This document shows positions 8,203 through 16,480 of a stretch of DNA of 36,712 nucleotides, one piece after another (position 1 is the stretch's first letter; the number at the start of each line of letters is the position of its first letter). The DNA lies in assembly GCA_017627275.1 (NCBI GenBank), contig JAGAHC010000041.1, positions 1-36,712 of the forward strand. Reading direction: 5' to 3'. The stretch is from Lachnospiraceae bacterium. GTDB lineage: Bacteria; Bacillota; Clostridia; Lachnospirales; Lachnospiraceae. The position numbers and the translations under genes were made by a program. The notes beneath the pieces are model-generated. The model was not told where the DNA came from. It ran no database searches and was given only the letters and a program-made list of their open reading frames with translations.

Positions 8203-9462
8203 TTATCTTTCAATATCGTCTTTTCTTTTAGGCTTGAGTCTCTGAAGCTCTGGATTATTCTTCCTTGCTTCTCTTTCTGCTTCTGATCGTTTCTTTGCGT
8301 CTTGCAGTTCTTGAATAATTGAGCGCTTAATAGGTTCCTTGTTGCGCTCTCTTTCCTCAGGACTACGCAAGATACCGGATAGCTTTTCTGTAATCTTCTT
8401 GGTAAAGCCTCTGAATTTCACCATGAGTCCATCAATAACTTGTTCTGCCATCTTCTTTACATCTGGTCTGTTTGGATTCTCTGGAGAAATTATGGACTTC
8501 TTGTAATTCTCGATTATCTTAAAATCTTCATTATGGGTTTCTTCTACAACTCTTTCCGTAACAACCTCCACAGCTTTCTCATAAGCGATATTTGATACTT
8601 TCTCCGCAAAGGCTTCTGTGTCAGCAATCGTAACTTCCAGATGTTCAAGTCTTGCTTCTTTCTTCTCTATCAGTTCGTCCTGTTTTTCGATTTTTTCTTG
8701 TTGCTTCATCAGAATATAATCCTGCTTTTCGAGATACTCTCGACCGCCATATTCCGGTTCCACATCAAGATTGAGTCCATGCTTTTTTGAAATATCGAGA
8801 AGAAGCGTGCGACAGATTTTATCAAAAGTTATCTTTCTGTTGTTCAGCTTTCCTTTCGGTTTTTCAGGATCCGGCAAAGGAATGTTTAATGCTTCTAGAG
8901 TCCTTTCCTGTTGAGGTGCTATCTCTCCATAACGGTTTTCAGAATCAAAGACATGGCGCTCATGGATGTGAGGAGTGGCTTCATCAAGATGGAGCGACCA
9001 GTCTAAAATATGAATATGATCTCCAAACCTTCTGTTAAATTCTTCAAAATATTCTTCTGCTATGTCTCTAAAGACTTGCGGGGGAATTGACATATCCATA
9101 TTGCCAATCTGCATGATGCTTTCTTCCGGACAAGTTCTCTTATCTTTTAGTAAATCGTCCGGGCTTCTATTCCTCTCCTGGTGCCTTGTGCGTTCATTTC
9201 TTGCATTCTGTTTTTCGCAAAAATCGAAATATCTTTCGTGATAAAACCTTCGTTCCACCTCTGAAAAGGAAGCGGTCATTTCTTCATTCTCGGGCAGCAT
9301 ATCATCGGAATAATATCCTTGATACATATCCCAATAGACATTCTGTTTTGTTCTCTCCGCATCAATATGCTCACTCTTTTCCACATCAAATCTTCGGTCA
9401 TTATGCTTTACGTTGTAGGTTCCATTTTTGCCTGATCTGCCATTATGCCTTGATAGTTTCAT
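8203..9462 (-). CDS. MobV-family relaxase (plasmid recombination enzyme Mob/Pre, tnpZ-like)
   Basis: A 419-residue relaxase that should nick the element's oriT and pilot it during mobilization. The N-terminus MKLSRHNGRSGKNG runs into KHNDRRFD with the HNDR motif I, and the metal-binding motif III is LHLDEATPHIH at about residue 150. The C-terminal half is charged and coiled-coil-like (residues about 240-300), ending in a basic tail. The start at 9462 is chosen because GGATGGTG lies before it; an in-frame ATG at 9477 is also possible, while longer upstream extension would cover the hairpin-rich oriT region and the end of the surface-protein gene. tnpW lies 65 bp downstream. Confidence 0.88.
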   Translation of the reverse strand: MKLSRHNGRSGKNGTYNVKHNDRRFDVEKSEHIDAERTKQNVYWDMYQGYYSDDMLPENEEMTASFSEVERRFYHERYFDFCEKQNARNERTRHQERNRSPDDLLKDKRTCPEESIMQIGNMDMSIPPQVFRDIAEEYFEEFNRRFGDHIHILDWSLHLDEATPHIHERHVFDSENRYGEIAPQQERTLEALNIPLPDPEKPKGKLNNRKITFDKICRTLLLDISKKHGLNLDVEPEYGGREYLEKQDYILMKQQEKIEKQDELIEKKEARLEHLEVTIADTEAFAEKVSNIAYEKAVEVVTERVVEETHNEDFKIIENYKKSIISPENPNRPDVKKMAEQVIDGLMVKFRGFTKKITEKLSGILRSPEERERNKEPIKRSIIQELQDAKKRSEAEREARKNNPELQRLKPKRKDDIER

Positions 9463-9770
9463 TCGCTTTTTCACCATCCTTTCCCATCCGATTTTCCATT
9501 TTTCTTTGATTCTCCGACTGCAAGTAAATACACAATTTAACCTAACCGTTAAGGATTTGCGTCGGATAATACCCAGTACGAAGTGACGCATAGCGCTCAC
9601 TTCACTGGGCAAGGCTCTGCCTTTGAACCGACAGGGCGCTTCGCCCCTGTACCCAGATAAAAGGCTCTGCCTCTTAACTCCGACAAACAAAAATAGTCCA
9701 TGCCTCATAAGTTGGCGCGGACTATTTCCGTTTGTTTTGTGATAATCTCTACCAGAGATTTTCACAAAAG
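9463..9770. other. Candidate origin of transfer: cluster of inverted repeats before the relaxase gene
   Basis: About 365 bp between the relaxase start and the surface-protein stop hold no gene but several strong inverted repeats. One is CCCAGT..GAAGTGA paired with TCACTTCACTGGG (9572-9609) around a 10-base loop; another is ACAGGGCG/CGCCCCTGT (about 9640-9657); two copies of AGGCTCTGCCT follow. The next pairs ACAAACAAAAATAGTCC (9683-9699) with GGACTATTTCCGTTTGT (9719-9735), and TTTTGTGA..ATCTCT with AGAGAT..TCACAAAA (9735-9769). Relaxases of the MobV family nick at a hairpin just upstream of their own gene, so this is the natural oriT position. The nic site itself is not identified. Confidence 0.6.
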
Positions 9771-9772
9771 AA

Positions 9773-9805
9773 AAGCAGCCAGATTCATCAAGAAACTGAC
9801 TGCTT
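9773..9805 (-). terminator. Intrinsic terminator of the surface-protein gene
   Basis: On the minus strand AAGCAGTCAG pairs with CTGGCTGCTT (ten pairs, one G-U) around a 13-base loop and is followed by TTCTTTTG. It lies 22 bp after the surface-protein stop codon and would keep that transcript out of the oriT region. Confidence 0.7.
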
Positions 9806-9827
9806 GATCTTCGCCATGTTTTGCGAC

Positions 9828-12800
9828 TTACTTGCTGTATCTCTTTCTGCTTATCATTGTGAACGAGATTCCAAGAAGTGAAGCTATAAGCATGATGCTC
9901 CAAAGAGCAATACTGTTATTGTCTCCTGTTGCCGGTGCTTTTGTTCCGGTATTAACGACAGGCTGTTTATTTGTGTTACTACCTGTATTTGTATTTCCTC
10001 CGGTATTGGTTCCGCTTGGATCAGTATTTCCGCCAGTGTTACCACCAGATGTACTATTAGCGACGGTTAATTTGGTGCTGACCTTGCCATCATCAAAGTT
10101 TACAGTGACGGTGTGTTCACCAACAGAAAGCTTTTGAAGGGAAGCAGCTTTTAAGGTAACAATCGTGCTTCCTTTTTTCTTATCATAATCGCTATCAGAA
10201 AGTGCCGTACCGTCGATCTCAACACCTGTGAAGTGTTTGATACAATTTTCATCGTCCTCACTACGTTTTACCGTAATGGACAGTGCATTAGTGCTTCCTT
10301 TTGTCCATGTGCTGTTTCCACCAACGGTCACGGTATAGGTGATGGTAGAAGGTGGCGTTACTGGAGCCTTAATACTTACATTATATGTGACAGTCTTACC
10401 TTCATAGGTGATAGTAAGTGTTTGGCTTGCCGCCGGTGCAGATGAATCAAAGCCACTTACCATAGCAGGCGTAACCGCTACTGTTTCATGCGTTCCATCT
10501 GACTTCTCTACATCAAGGGTAAGTCCACTTACATCAAGCGCCTCGCCAACTGTATATTCAGTTTTGCTTGCAGGCGTTTTGATGGATATCTCTGTTACAG
10601 TTATAGGCGTAACAGCTTTATCCTTCCAGATCGCCGTAATGGTGGAATCATCAATGATTTCCACTTGGTCGCCCGGCTCTCCGGCATCCCACTTATCAAA
10701 CTCTTTATCCGCAGAAGGCGGTGTAAAGGTGCATTCAGGAAGCGTCAGTTTTTCTCCTTCCATGACGATCACATCATTCATTGTTCCGCCGCCGCTATTG
10801 GGATTGAAAGAAACCGTATAGGTTGTTGCATCAGCGGCAACGATCATTACTGTATAGCTCTTTGTATCGCTTCCCGCCCCGTTGGTAGCCTTCACGGTAA
10901 AGGTGTATGGGACAGCCATTGTAGGCGTTCCGCTGATCTTTCCGTCTGCGGCGAGGGTCAGCCCTGCGGGGAGACTGCTACCGCTTACAACCTCCCATGT
11001 GATAGGTGTATCGCCCGTAGCTTCAAGGGTCTGATTATATTCTTTTCCCACCTTGCCGTCCGACAGAGTGGTGGTTGTGATAGTGGGCTTAACAGGCGTT
11101 ACCGTTCCCTCTTTTTGGAAATATACATCAACCGCGACATCGAAGTCTTTCATTATAAATTCATTTGTTGATGTAATATCCGTGTCCGTTCCGCCGTTTC
11201 CCCATTTAATAGCTTGCAGCGTGTATCCGCTGTTTGGCGTTGCGGTGACGGTTACTTTTTCTCCCGTTGCGGCAATATTTTTGCTTGCAGAAGCCGTTCC
11301 GCCCGTTTCGGAAAGAAGGGTCACGCCGTCTGTATCGTATGTCATAATGTTTACATGAACGTTATAACTTTCTTGCGCCGCCACCGTAAACTCTTTTTCA
11401 ACATCGATGACGCCCATACCAAGATTTATGCTGACTCCATCGGTGCTGTCGTTTACATAGGCTGTCATTGCGGAAGTATTGAACGGTATCGTCGATGTGA
11501 CATTTCTGACATAAATCTTAACCTTATATGTTTTGCCCGGCACAAATTTGTCCGTTGCAGAAAGTTTGATATTTGTTTCCGTGTCTGTCCAAACTGTATC
11601 GCTGATCACATATTGGTCTGTTGCCGCCGATACCGCGTCTGAAGGATTGACACCCGCCTTTGGCTCGGCAACGTTGATATAGACCGTGTCTATTGTTGGA
11701 CCGCTGTATGTGTAATTCGCCCTTACAAGCACATCCTGCGTTCCCATTTTGAAGCTGGTTGCTGCGTTGTTTGCATTTTCAAGGGTGACGCCTCCGGAAA
11801 CGACCGTCCAATCCTTAAAGGTATAATTCTCTCTTGTGCTTGCGGTGATATTCACCGTTTGCTGCGGTGGCGCGGCGCTTCTGTCTGCCGTGCCGCCATT
11901 GACGGTTATGGTGTGATATTTCGCAGACCAACGCGCATACACCGTGGTGTTGCCGGTAAACACCGTATCTGTCGTTATTTTGCTGCCGCCGTTTGGCTGC
12001 GTAAACCAGCCCATAAAGCTGTAGCCGTCACGGGTTGCTGTCGGCAGGCTTGTCAGCTTGCCATCTGTGCCTGTTGTAGCGTTTGTTGCCGAAGCACTTC
12101 CGCCGCTAGCGTTGAAGGTGATGGTATAAGTAACATTCACAGTAAACTCATCACTATCTACATATTCTGCGGCTCCGGTGCCGTACCATGCACGGTATTT
12201 ATAAACGCCCGCCTCGGAAATGTTTTCCGATGTGATTGTAGGATTATCGAGGATTTTATCCGTTGCATCGTCTTTGAATCTATGAATACTGACAGGTGTG
12301 AAGTTCGTCGCCCATGTAACGGTATGCTGCCCGCCGTTCGTAATGGTTCCACCCTGCGGTTGAGTAGTGAACACATACGAAAACACATAATCATATTCTC
12401 CCCACCATTTTGATGACAGTTGTACACCACCATACCCTGGATGTTTGTCTAACGCATGAAGTCCAATCGTATATTGTCCGCTCGGTGCATTAACTTCATC
12501 TAACATATGTTTTATATTGACAGATGTCCCTTCTACAAGTCCGCCACCACTGTTTGCACCAAATTGGTAACTCCAACTATACAATGTAGCTCCAGGGAAA
12601 GCATCCCAAGTCAAAATGCCTTCTGAGGATATAGATACATTTTGGAGAGATGATAAGTCTTTGGTTCTTGTAACCCACCCACTGGTTGCATATTCACTAT
12701 CAATATAGTTTTCGCTGGTTGCATAAACAACAAATGCGTACTGGTGTGTATCTGCAACAAAATAATCCGAAAAATCAATGCTATTTGATGTAGTTTCAAA

Positions 12801-13295
12801 ATTAATCGGATCAGCAGTATTGCCAAAAGAATCAACCCATAACCTACCTCTATATTTAGTTGCATTTGGTACAGAGTCCCACGACCCAACATTTCCGACC
12901 CATTTTAGATTTGTCGGAGTAGAAAGTTGAGGTATAGTGGAGGTATAGCTATATGGTTTCTGCCATATAGATGATATTCGAGTACCGCCATCCTCTGGTT
13001 TCTTATCCATCGCATAAAGCTTAACAGTATATGTTCCACTGCCACCTTTATTGCTATCTAGTATGCCCTTTATATTGAAAGTAGTTTCCTCCGTAGTGCC
13101 TTCATATGTTCCGACGCTCCAAAAATAGCATCCCGCACCAGAGAAGGCATCCCATGTCAAAACGCCTTCTGCGGAGAGCTGGACATTCTGCAAGGGCGGT
13201 TCACCATCCGCATACGCCACCTGCCCCGGTAGTAATCCCGCCATCATCACGAGAGCAAGAAGAATGCTCAACAGTCTTGTAATTTTGTGTTTCAC
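9828..13295 (-). CDS. Large cell-wall-anchored multidomain surface protein
   Basis: A 1155-residue secreted protein with a GTG start. Residues 1-30 are a signal peptide ending near AYADG. The N-terminal part (about 35-310) has two related modules opened by LQNVQLSAEGVLTWDAF and LQNVSISSEGILTWDAF. Then come a Listeria-Bacteroides (Flg_new) repeat with GYSFMGWFTQPNGGS at about 390-457, InlB-like divergent repeats, a putative Ig (He_PIG) domain with SLPAGLTLAADGKISGTP at about 735-815, another GW-type repeat at about 825-890, a bacterial Ig-like (Big_3) domain with YTVGEALDVSGL at about 898-975, and a Gly/Thr/Asn linker. It ends in the sorting signal APATGD, a 20-residue hydrophobic span and RKRYSK, so sortase anchoring is likely with Ala in place of the usual Leu. 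It is cargo of the integrative element; adhesion is a plausible role, the ligand is unknown. Confidence 0.85.
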   Translation of the reverse strand: MKHKITRLLSILLALVMMAGLLPGQVAYADGEPPLQNVQLSAEGVLTWDAFSGAGCYFWSVGTYEGTTEETTFNIKGILDSNKGGSGTYTVKLYAMDKKPEDGGTRISSIWQKPYSYTSTIPQLSTPTNLKWVGNVGSWDSVPNATKYRGRLWVDSFGNTADPINFETTSNSIDFSDYFVADTHQYAFVVYATSENYIDSEYATSGWVTRTKDLSSLQNVSISSEGILTWDAFPGATLYSWSYQFGANSGGGLVEGTSVNIKHMLDEVNAPSGQYTIGLHALDKHPGYGGVQLSSKWWGEYDYVFSYVFTTQPQGGTITNGGQHTVTWATNFTPVSIHRFKDDATDKILDNPTITSENISEAGVYKYRAWYGTGAAEYVDSDEFTVNVTYTITFNASGGSASATNATTGTDGKLTSLPTATRDGYSFMGWFTQPNGGSKITTDTVFTGNTTVYARWSAKYHTITVNGGTADRSAAPPQQTVNITASTRENYTFKDWTVVSGGVTLENANNAATSFKMGTQDVLVRANYTYSGPTIDTVYINVAEPKAGVNPSDAVSAATDQYVISDTVWTDTETNIKLSATDKFVPGKTYKVKIYVRNVTSTIPFNTSAMTAYVNDSTDGVSINLGMGVIDVEKEFTVAAQESYNVHVNIMTYDTDGVTLLSETGGTASASKNIAATGEKVTVTATPNSGYTLQAIKWGNGGTDTDITSTNEFIMKDFDVAVDVYFQKEGTVTPVKPTITTTTLSDGKVGKEYNQTLEATGDTPITWEVVSGSSLPAGLTLAADGKISGTPTMAVPYTFTVKATNGAGSDTKSYTVMIVAADATTYTVSFNPNSGGGTMNDVIVMEGEKLTLPECTFTPPSADKEFDKWDAGEPGDQVEIIDDSTITAIWKDKAVTPITVTEISIKTPASKTEYTVGEALDVSGLTLDVEKSDGTHETVAVTPAMVSGFDSSAPAASQTLTITYEGKTVTYNVSIKAPVTPPSTITYTVTVGGNSTWTKGSTNALSITVKRSEDDENCIKHFTGVEIDGTALSDSDYDKKKGSTIVTLKAASLQKLSVGEHTVTVNFDDGKVSTKLTVANSTSGGNTGGNTDPSGTNTGGNTNTGSNTNKQPVVNTGTKAPATGDNNSIALWSIMLIASLLGISFTMISRKRYSK

Positions 13296-13299
13296 GTAA

Positions 13300-13334
13300 A
13301 AACCTCCTTCAAGATCGCTCTCGGAAGGAGGTTT
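13300..13334 (-). promoter_or_regulatory. Leader hairpin that hides the surface-protein ribosome binding site
   Basis: On the minus strand AAACCTCCTTC (13324-13334) pairs perfectly with GAAGGAGGTTT (13300-13310) around a 13-base loop. The 3' arm is the Shine-Dalgarno sequence of the GTG at 13295, and the stem is followed by further Ts, so the same structure can be an intrinsic terminator or a block to ribosome loading. This looks like a built-in attenuator for expression of the surface protein; what opens it is not visible. Confidence 0.65.
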
Positions 13335-13375
13335 ATTGAAAGTATCAGGTATTCATCCTCCGAGGCATAATTGTC

Positions 13376-13444
13376 TCCTCAGAGGTGTTGTCCTCAGAGG
13401 TGTTGTCCTCAGAGGTGTTGTCCTCAGAGGTGTTGTCCTCAGAG
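13376..13444. repeat. 4.6 tandem copies of a 15-bp palindrome-bearing unit
   Basis: The unit TCCTCAGAGGTGTTG is repeated without change at 13376, 13391, 13406 and 13421, followed by nine bases of a fifth copy. Each unit holds the near-palindrome CCTCAGAGG, and a diverged copy CCTCCGAGG occurs at 13358-13366. The array sits in the predicted transcribed leader of the surface-protein gene, between its promoter and the hairpin covering its ribosome binding site. Confidence 0.9.
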
Positions 13445-13469
13445 AACGTCAGATCATATAGTCTTATAA

Positions 13470-13498
13470 AGGATACCACGGATAGCCCGTAAAATCAA
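13470..13498 (-). promoter_or_regulatory. Promoter candidate for the surface-protein gene
   Basis: On the minus strand TTGATT (13493-13498) and TATCCT (13470-13475) are 17 bp apart. Initiation near 13463 would give a leader of about 168 nt that carries the 15-bp repeat array and the attenuator-like hairpin. A second -10-like TATAAG lies a few bases downstream. Confidence 0.5.
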
Positions 13499-13536
13499 TG
13501 TTTTTGGGCAATTTTCCTAAATGTTTTTCTGTTTTT

Positions 13537-14538
13537 TTATCTCAAAACTAGCGGCGGGTTAGAAAGCATCCTTGCTACAGTATTCTTGTAATCCGCCACA
13601 TCCTTAATTTCTGTGATTGTCGTGACGCTGCGCCCTGCATCCTTGCTGCTGGCACCACAATGATAGACCTTTATGGAATCCGTTCCATAATCCAGGATGA
13701 TATATCGATCGTGGATTTTATCCAGCGATTTTATGAAAGTAATATCTCTGCCGGGATATTCCTTTTCAAAATCATCATATTCTGCTTTTCGAAAAGGATT
13801 CCTGCCTTTGTTATCGCTGACGATAGTTATCTTTATGTTTTTCTTTGCTGCAGCAAGATGATGAAGCGTCTTTATGCCAATATAATCATCTATGACAATT
13901 ATGCTTTTCTTGGCCTTCTTATAGATTTTTTGATATGCCATGTCCGCCCTGAAGGGTTGTCCGTTGAGGATGAGGATCTCTTCAGCGTCTTTACTGGCAT
14001 CAAACAGCTTCATGAAATCAGAGAGGTCTGCTTTGGTGACCATTGTTTTCTTAATATCTCGAATGTCTAACTCTATGCTATTTTGTCTATTGGATAGCAA
14101 ATAAAGCTCCTGATATGGCAGCAATTGTCTGTTCTGTTGTAAATAATGACGCATCTCTACAAATGCTTCCATTATTTGTATACTCGCATCAATTGCTCTA
14201 TCTGTATGCAAGCAACTTGTGAGCATTGCCACACCCTGTTCAGAATAGACATAAGGTTTATATGATCTTCCACCTTTAATTCCGACAGTTTGCATCGAGA
14301 TGCCAGATTGGCATCTCGATATTTCGTCATCTGTAAGCTGAAAGCAAAAAGAATCTGGAAATCGCTTAATATTACGCTTCATAGCCCTGTTAAGTGCGCC
14401 TGTCTCAACACCAAAATAAACAGCAATATCGCTATCAAGCATAACTCTAATGCCTCTAATTTCATATATTTGTGCTTTGACCTTTTCCTTGTCAATAGGC
14501 TCAAATATCGCTATCTCAGTTTTGTCATCATTCGCCAT
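13537..14538 (-). CDS. ORF6N-domain protein with C-terminal PLD-like domain
   Basis: A 333-residue protein. Residues about 20-105 form an ORF6N (KilA-N-like) domain, seen in IRGIRVMLDSDIAVYFGVET and KRFPDSFCFQLTDDE, usually DNA-binding and common in phage antirepressors and mobile elements. The C-terminal part (about 205-320) looks like a phospholipase-D-fold domain: FRADMAYQKIYKKAKKSI, a core IIVIDDYIG, then HDRYIILD and GASSKDAG. Only one catalytic-type histidine motif is seen, with HDR in place of HKD. The start at 14538 (MANDDKTE) is preferred because GAGG lies at the right distance and a TATAAT directly abuts the upstream ATG at 14577. It lies between the recombinase and the surface-protein gene. 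Regulation or defence of the element is plausible but unproven. Confidence 0.75.
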   Translation of the reverse strand: MANDDKTEIAIFEPIDKEKVKAQIYEIRGIRVMLDSDIAVYFGVETGALNRAMKRNIKRFPDSFCFQLTDDEISRCQSGISMQTVGIKGGRSYKPYVYSEQGVAMLTSCLHTDRAIDASIQIMEAFVEMRHYLQQNRQLLPYQELYLLSNRQNSIELDIRDIKKTMVTKADLSDFMKLFDASKDAEEILILNGQPFRADMAYQKIYKKAKKSIIVIDDYIGIKTLHHLAAAKKNIKITIVSDNKGRNPFRKAEYDDFEKEYPGRDITFIKSLDKIHDRYIILDYGTDSIKVYHCGASSKDAGRSVTTITEIKDVADYKNTVARMLSNPPLVLR

Positions 14539-14577
14539 TATCTGTACCTCATTTCTCGGTGAAAATCTTGTATTCAT

Positions 14578-14606
14578 ATTATACCGTAAGCGTTAAGCCC
14601 TATAAA
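14578..14606 (-). promoter_or_regulatory. Promoter candidate for the ORF6N gene
   Basis: On the minus strand TTTATA (14601-14606) and a perfect TATAAT (14578-14583) are 17 bp apart, with initiation expected about 30 bp before the start at 14538. It overlaps the end of the recombinase gene. This promoter makes the longer N-terminus unlikely. Confidence 0.5.
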
Positions 14607-16480
14607 CCACTTTTTATTACTGCATCTGCCTTTTTAGGCTCAACAGAGGGAATATCTGCTACTGGGATGAATACGCCTTTCTTGATATCCTCCTGCTTTA
14701 TCTCATCTTTAGCTTTGTCCATCTCAGCCTTCTTCTTGGCTTTGATCTTGGCTTCATACTGTGCCTGCCATCCTGATTCTTTCCTTCTGAGATAAGCTCT
14801 ACGCTGCTTTTCTCTTTTCTTTTCGGCAAGTAATAATTGCGCCTTTTCTTCCTCGGTTAGTTCCTTCTCAAAGTCCGGCGGTAAAAATCTGCCAACAAAA
14901 TTGAAGTAGATTTCAATCTCCTGTGTGCAGTTGATGCTGCCTTTTACATCACGTTCATGGACAAGCACTTTATCAACCAATTCTAAAAGCATAGGATTAG
15001 TAAGTTCATCAAAGTTCTCGTATTTTTGAATGAGTGCGATAAACTTCTCGGCAGAATTATTTTCAATACCTGCTTCTGCTATTTCCTTTTCCAGTTCAGC
15101 GGTTTGCTTTGTAAGACTCTGCTTCTCATTTTCATAGGCTTGTGACAGCGTAAGATAACGATCTTCCGGAAGCTTTCCAAGGATATTATCTTCATAAATG
15201 CGACATATTAATTTTTCCAGCTCCTCAAGGCGATTATTATTTGCCGTAACGACTCCCTTAGCCTTTGATATATCCACATTACTTTGAGATTTATGGGTTT
15301 CCTTTATTGTCTTGATAAAAGCTTCCTTATCAAGCTTTGAATACTCGGCAATAGCTTTAAGAAGGTCTTTGATAAGAATAAGGACATTTTCCTCTTTTAC
15401 TCTATGCTGCGTAGGGCATTTTGTGCCAACCGGAACTTTACTATAGGCTGAGCAGGTATATTGCGGAATACGTTTTCCGTTACTTGTTCTATGAACATAC
15501 ATCTTTGCTCCGCAGTCCGCACAATACATAAGCCCTGTAAGAGGATGAAGCTCGCCCCAACCATCCGGATATCTTCTTACGCTTTTTCTAATCTTCTGGA
15601 CAAGCTCAAAAGTTTCCTCGTCAATAATGGGTTCTTGCGTATTTTCAAAGATTACCCAATTATCCTCAGAAACATAATGGCTCTTTTTATCCTTGAAATG
15701 CTTTTGTGTCTTGAAGTTTACTGTGTGACCTAGATACTCTTGTTTAGATAAGATGGAGACAATGGTACTTGATCCCCAATTATATGGATCCTTAAATGTT
15801 TTATTCTTATTTAGACCTTGGCCGTATCTTGCCATATGAACGGCAGGGATTTCAACTTTATCTTCTCTTAGGATTCCGGCTATCTGATATGGCCCATTCC
15901 CTTCTATTGTGAGCCTAAATATTCTTCTGACTACTTCCGCAGCTTCTTCATCCACAATCCATTTATTGCCGTCTTTTTCATCTTTTAGATAACCATAAGG
16001 ACAATTTGAAGCCACATGCTTACCGGAGAGTCCTTTAGCTTTGAAAACTGACTTTATCTTCTTACTGGTATCCCTTGCATACCACTCATTCATGATATTT
16101 CTAAAAGGGGTAAAATCATCTTCACCTGTAAAGGTATCGACATTATCGTTGATGGCGATAAGGCGAACATTCTTCTTGCGAAGATATTCCATGAATTCAC
16201 CAACTTGAAGATAATCACGTCCGACACGACTCATGTCTTTTACAAGGATAATACCGACATTATCATTTGATACTTCATCCATCAAGGACATAAAGCCCGG
16301 CCTATCGAAACGTGTTCCACTTATTCCATCGTCTGTGAAATGTGTAGGGGATGGGAAGCCATGATCCTTGGCATAGGCAAGTAACTGCCTCTTTTGATTT
16401 ACAATCGAATTTGATTCACCTTGAAGTTCATCGTCTCTGGATAGGCGCTCATAAAGAGCGGTTATTTTGACTTTGTTCAT
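14600..16480 (-). CDS. tnpX: Large serine recombinase, TnpX/TndX-like
   Basis: A 626-residue large serine recombinase that should cut and rejoin the element ends without a transposase of the DDE type. The resolvase catalytic domain has the nucleophile Ser14 in YERLSRDDE, the arginine-bearing DGISGTRFDRPGF and MSRVGRDYLQVG. The recombinase domain (about 165-290) and a zinc ribbon with CADCGAKM and a later CSAY..C pair follow, then a long coiled coil (about 395-500) and a C-terminal DUF4368-like part. GGAGATTATTCTT precedes the ATG. It lies at the right end of the element, reading inwards, as in Tn4451 relatives. All catalytic parts seem intact, so the element may still be mobile. Confidence 0.92.
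   Translation of the reverse strand: MNKVKITALYERLSRDDELQGESNSIVNQKRQLLAYAKDHGFPSPTHFTDDGISGTRFDRPGFMSLMDEVSNDNVGIILVKDMSRVGRDYLQVGEFMEYLRKKNVRLIAINDNVDTFTGEDDFTPFRNIMNEWYARDTSKKIKSVFKAKGLSGKHVASNCPYGYLKDEKDGNKWIVDEEAAEVVRRIFRLTIEGNGPYQIAGILREDKVEIPAVHMARYGQGLNKNKTFKDPYNWGSSTIVSILSKQEYLGHTVNFKTQKHFKDKKSHYVSEDNWVIFENTQEPIIDEETFELVQKIRKSVRRYPDGWGELHPLTGLMYCADCGAKMYVHRTSNGKRIPQYTCSAYSKVPVGTKCPTQHRVKEENVLILIKDLLKAIAEYSKLDKEAFIKTIKETHKSQSNVDISKAKGVVTANNNRLEELEKLICRIYEDNILGKLPEDRYLTLSQAYENEKQSLTKQTAELEKEIAEAGIENNSAEKFIALIQKYENFDELTNPMLLELVDKVLVHERDVKGSINCTQEIEIYFNFVGRFLPPDFEKELTEEEKAQLLLAEKKREKQRRAYLRRKESGWQAQYEAKIKAKKKAEMDKAKDEIKQEDIKKGVFIPVADIPSVEPKKADAVIKSGL

Noticed and set aside
9463-9903. N-terminal extension of the relaxase to 9903
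   Set aside because: The extension would cross the hairpin-rich oriT region and the surface-protein end; MKLSRHN is the normal start of the family.
13376-13444. Short CRISPR array
   Set aside because: The 15-bp units are head to tail without spacers, and no cas gene is present.
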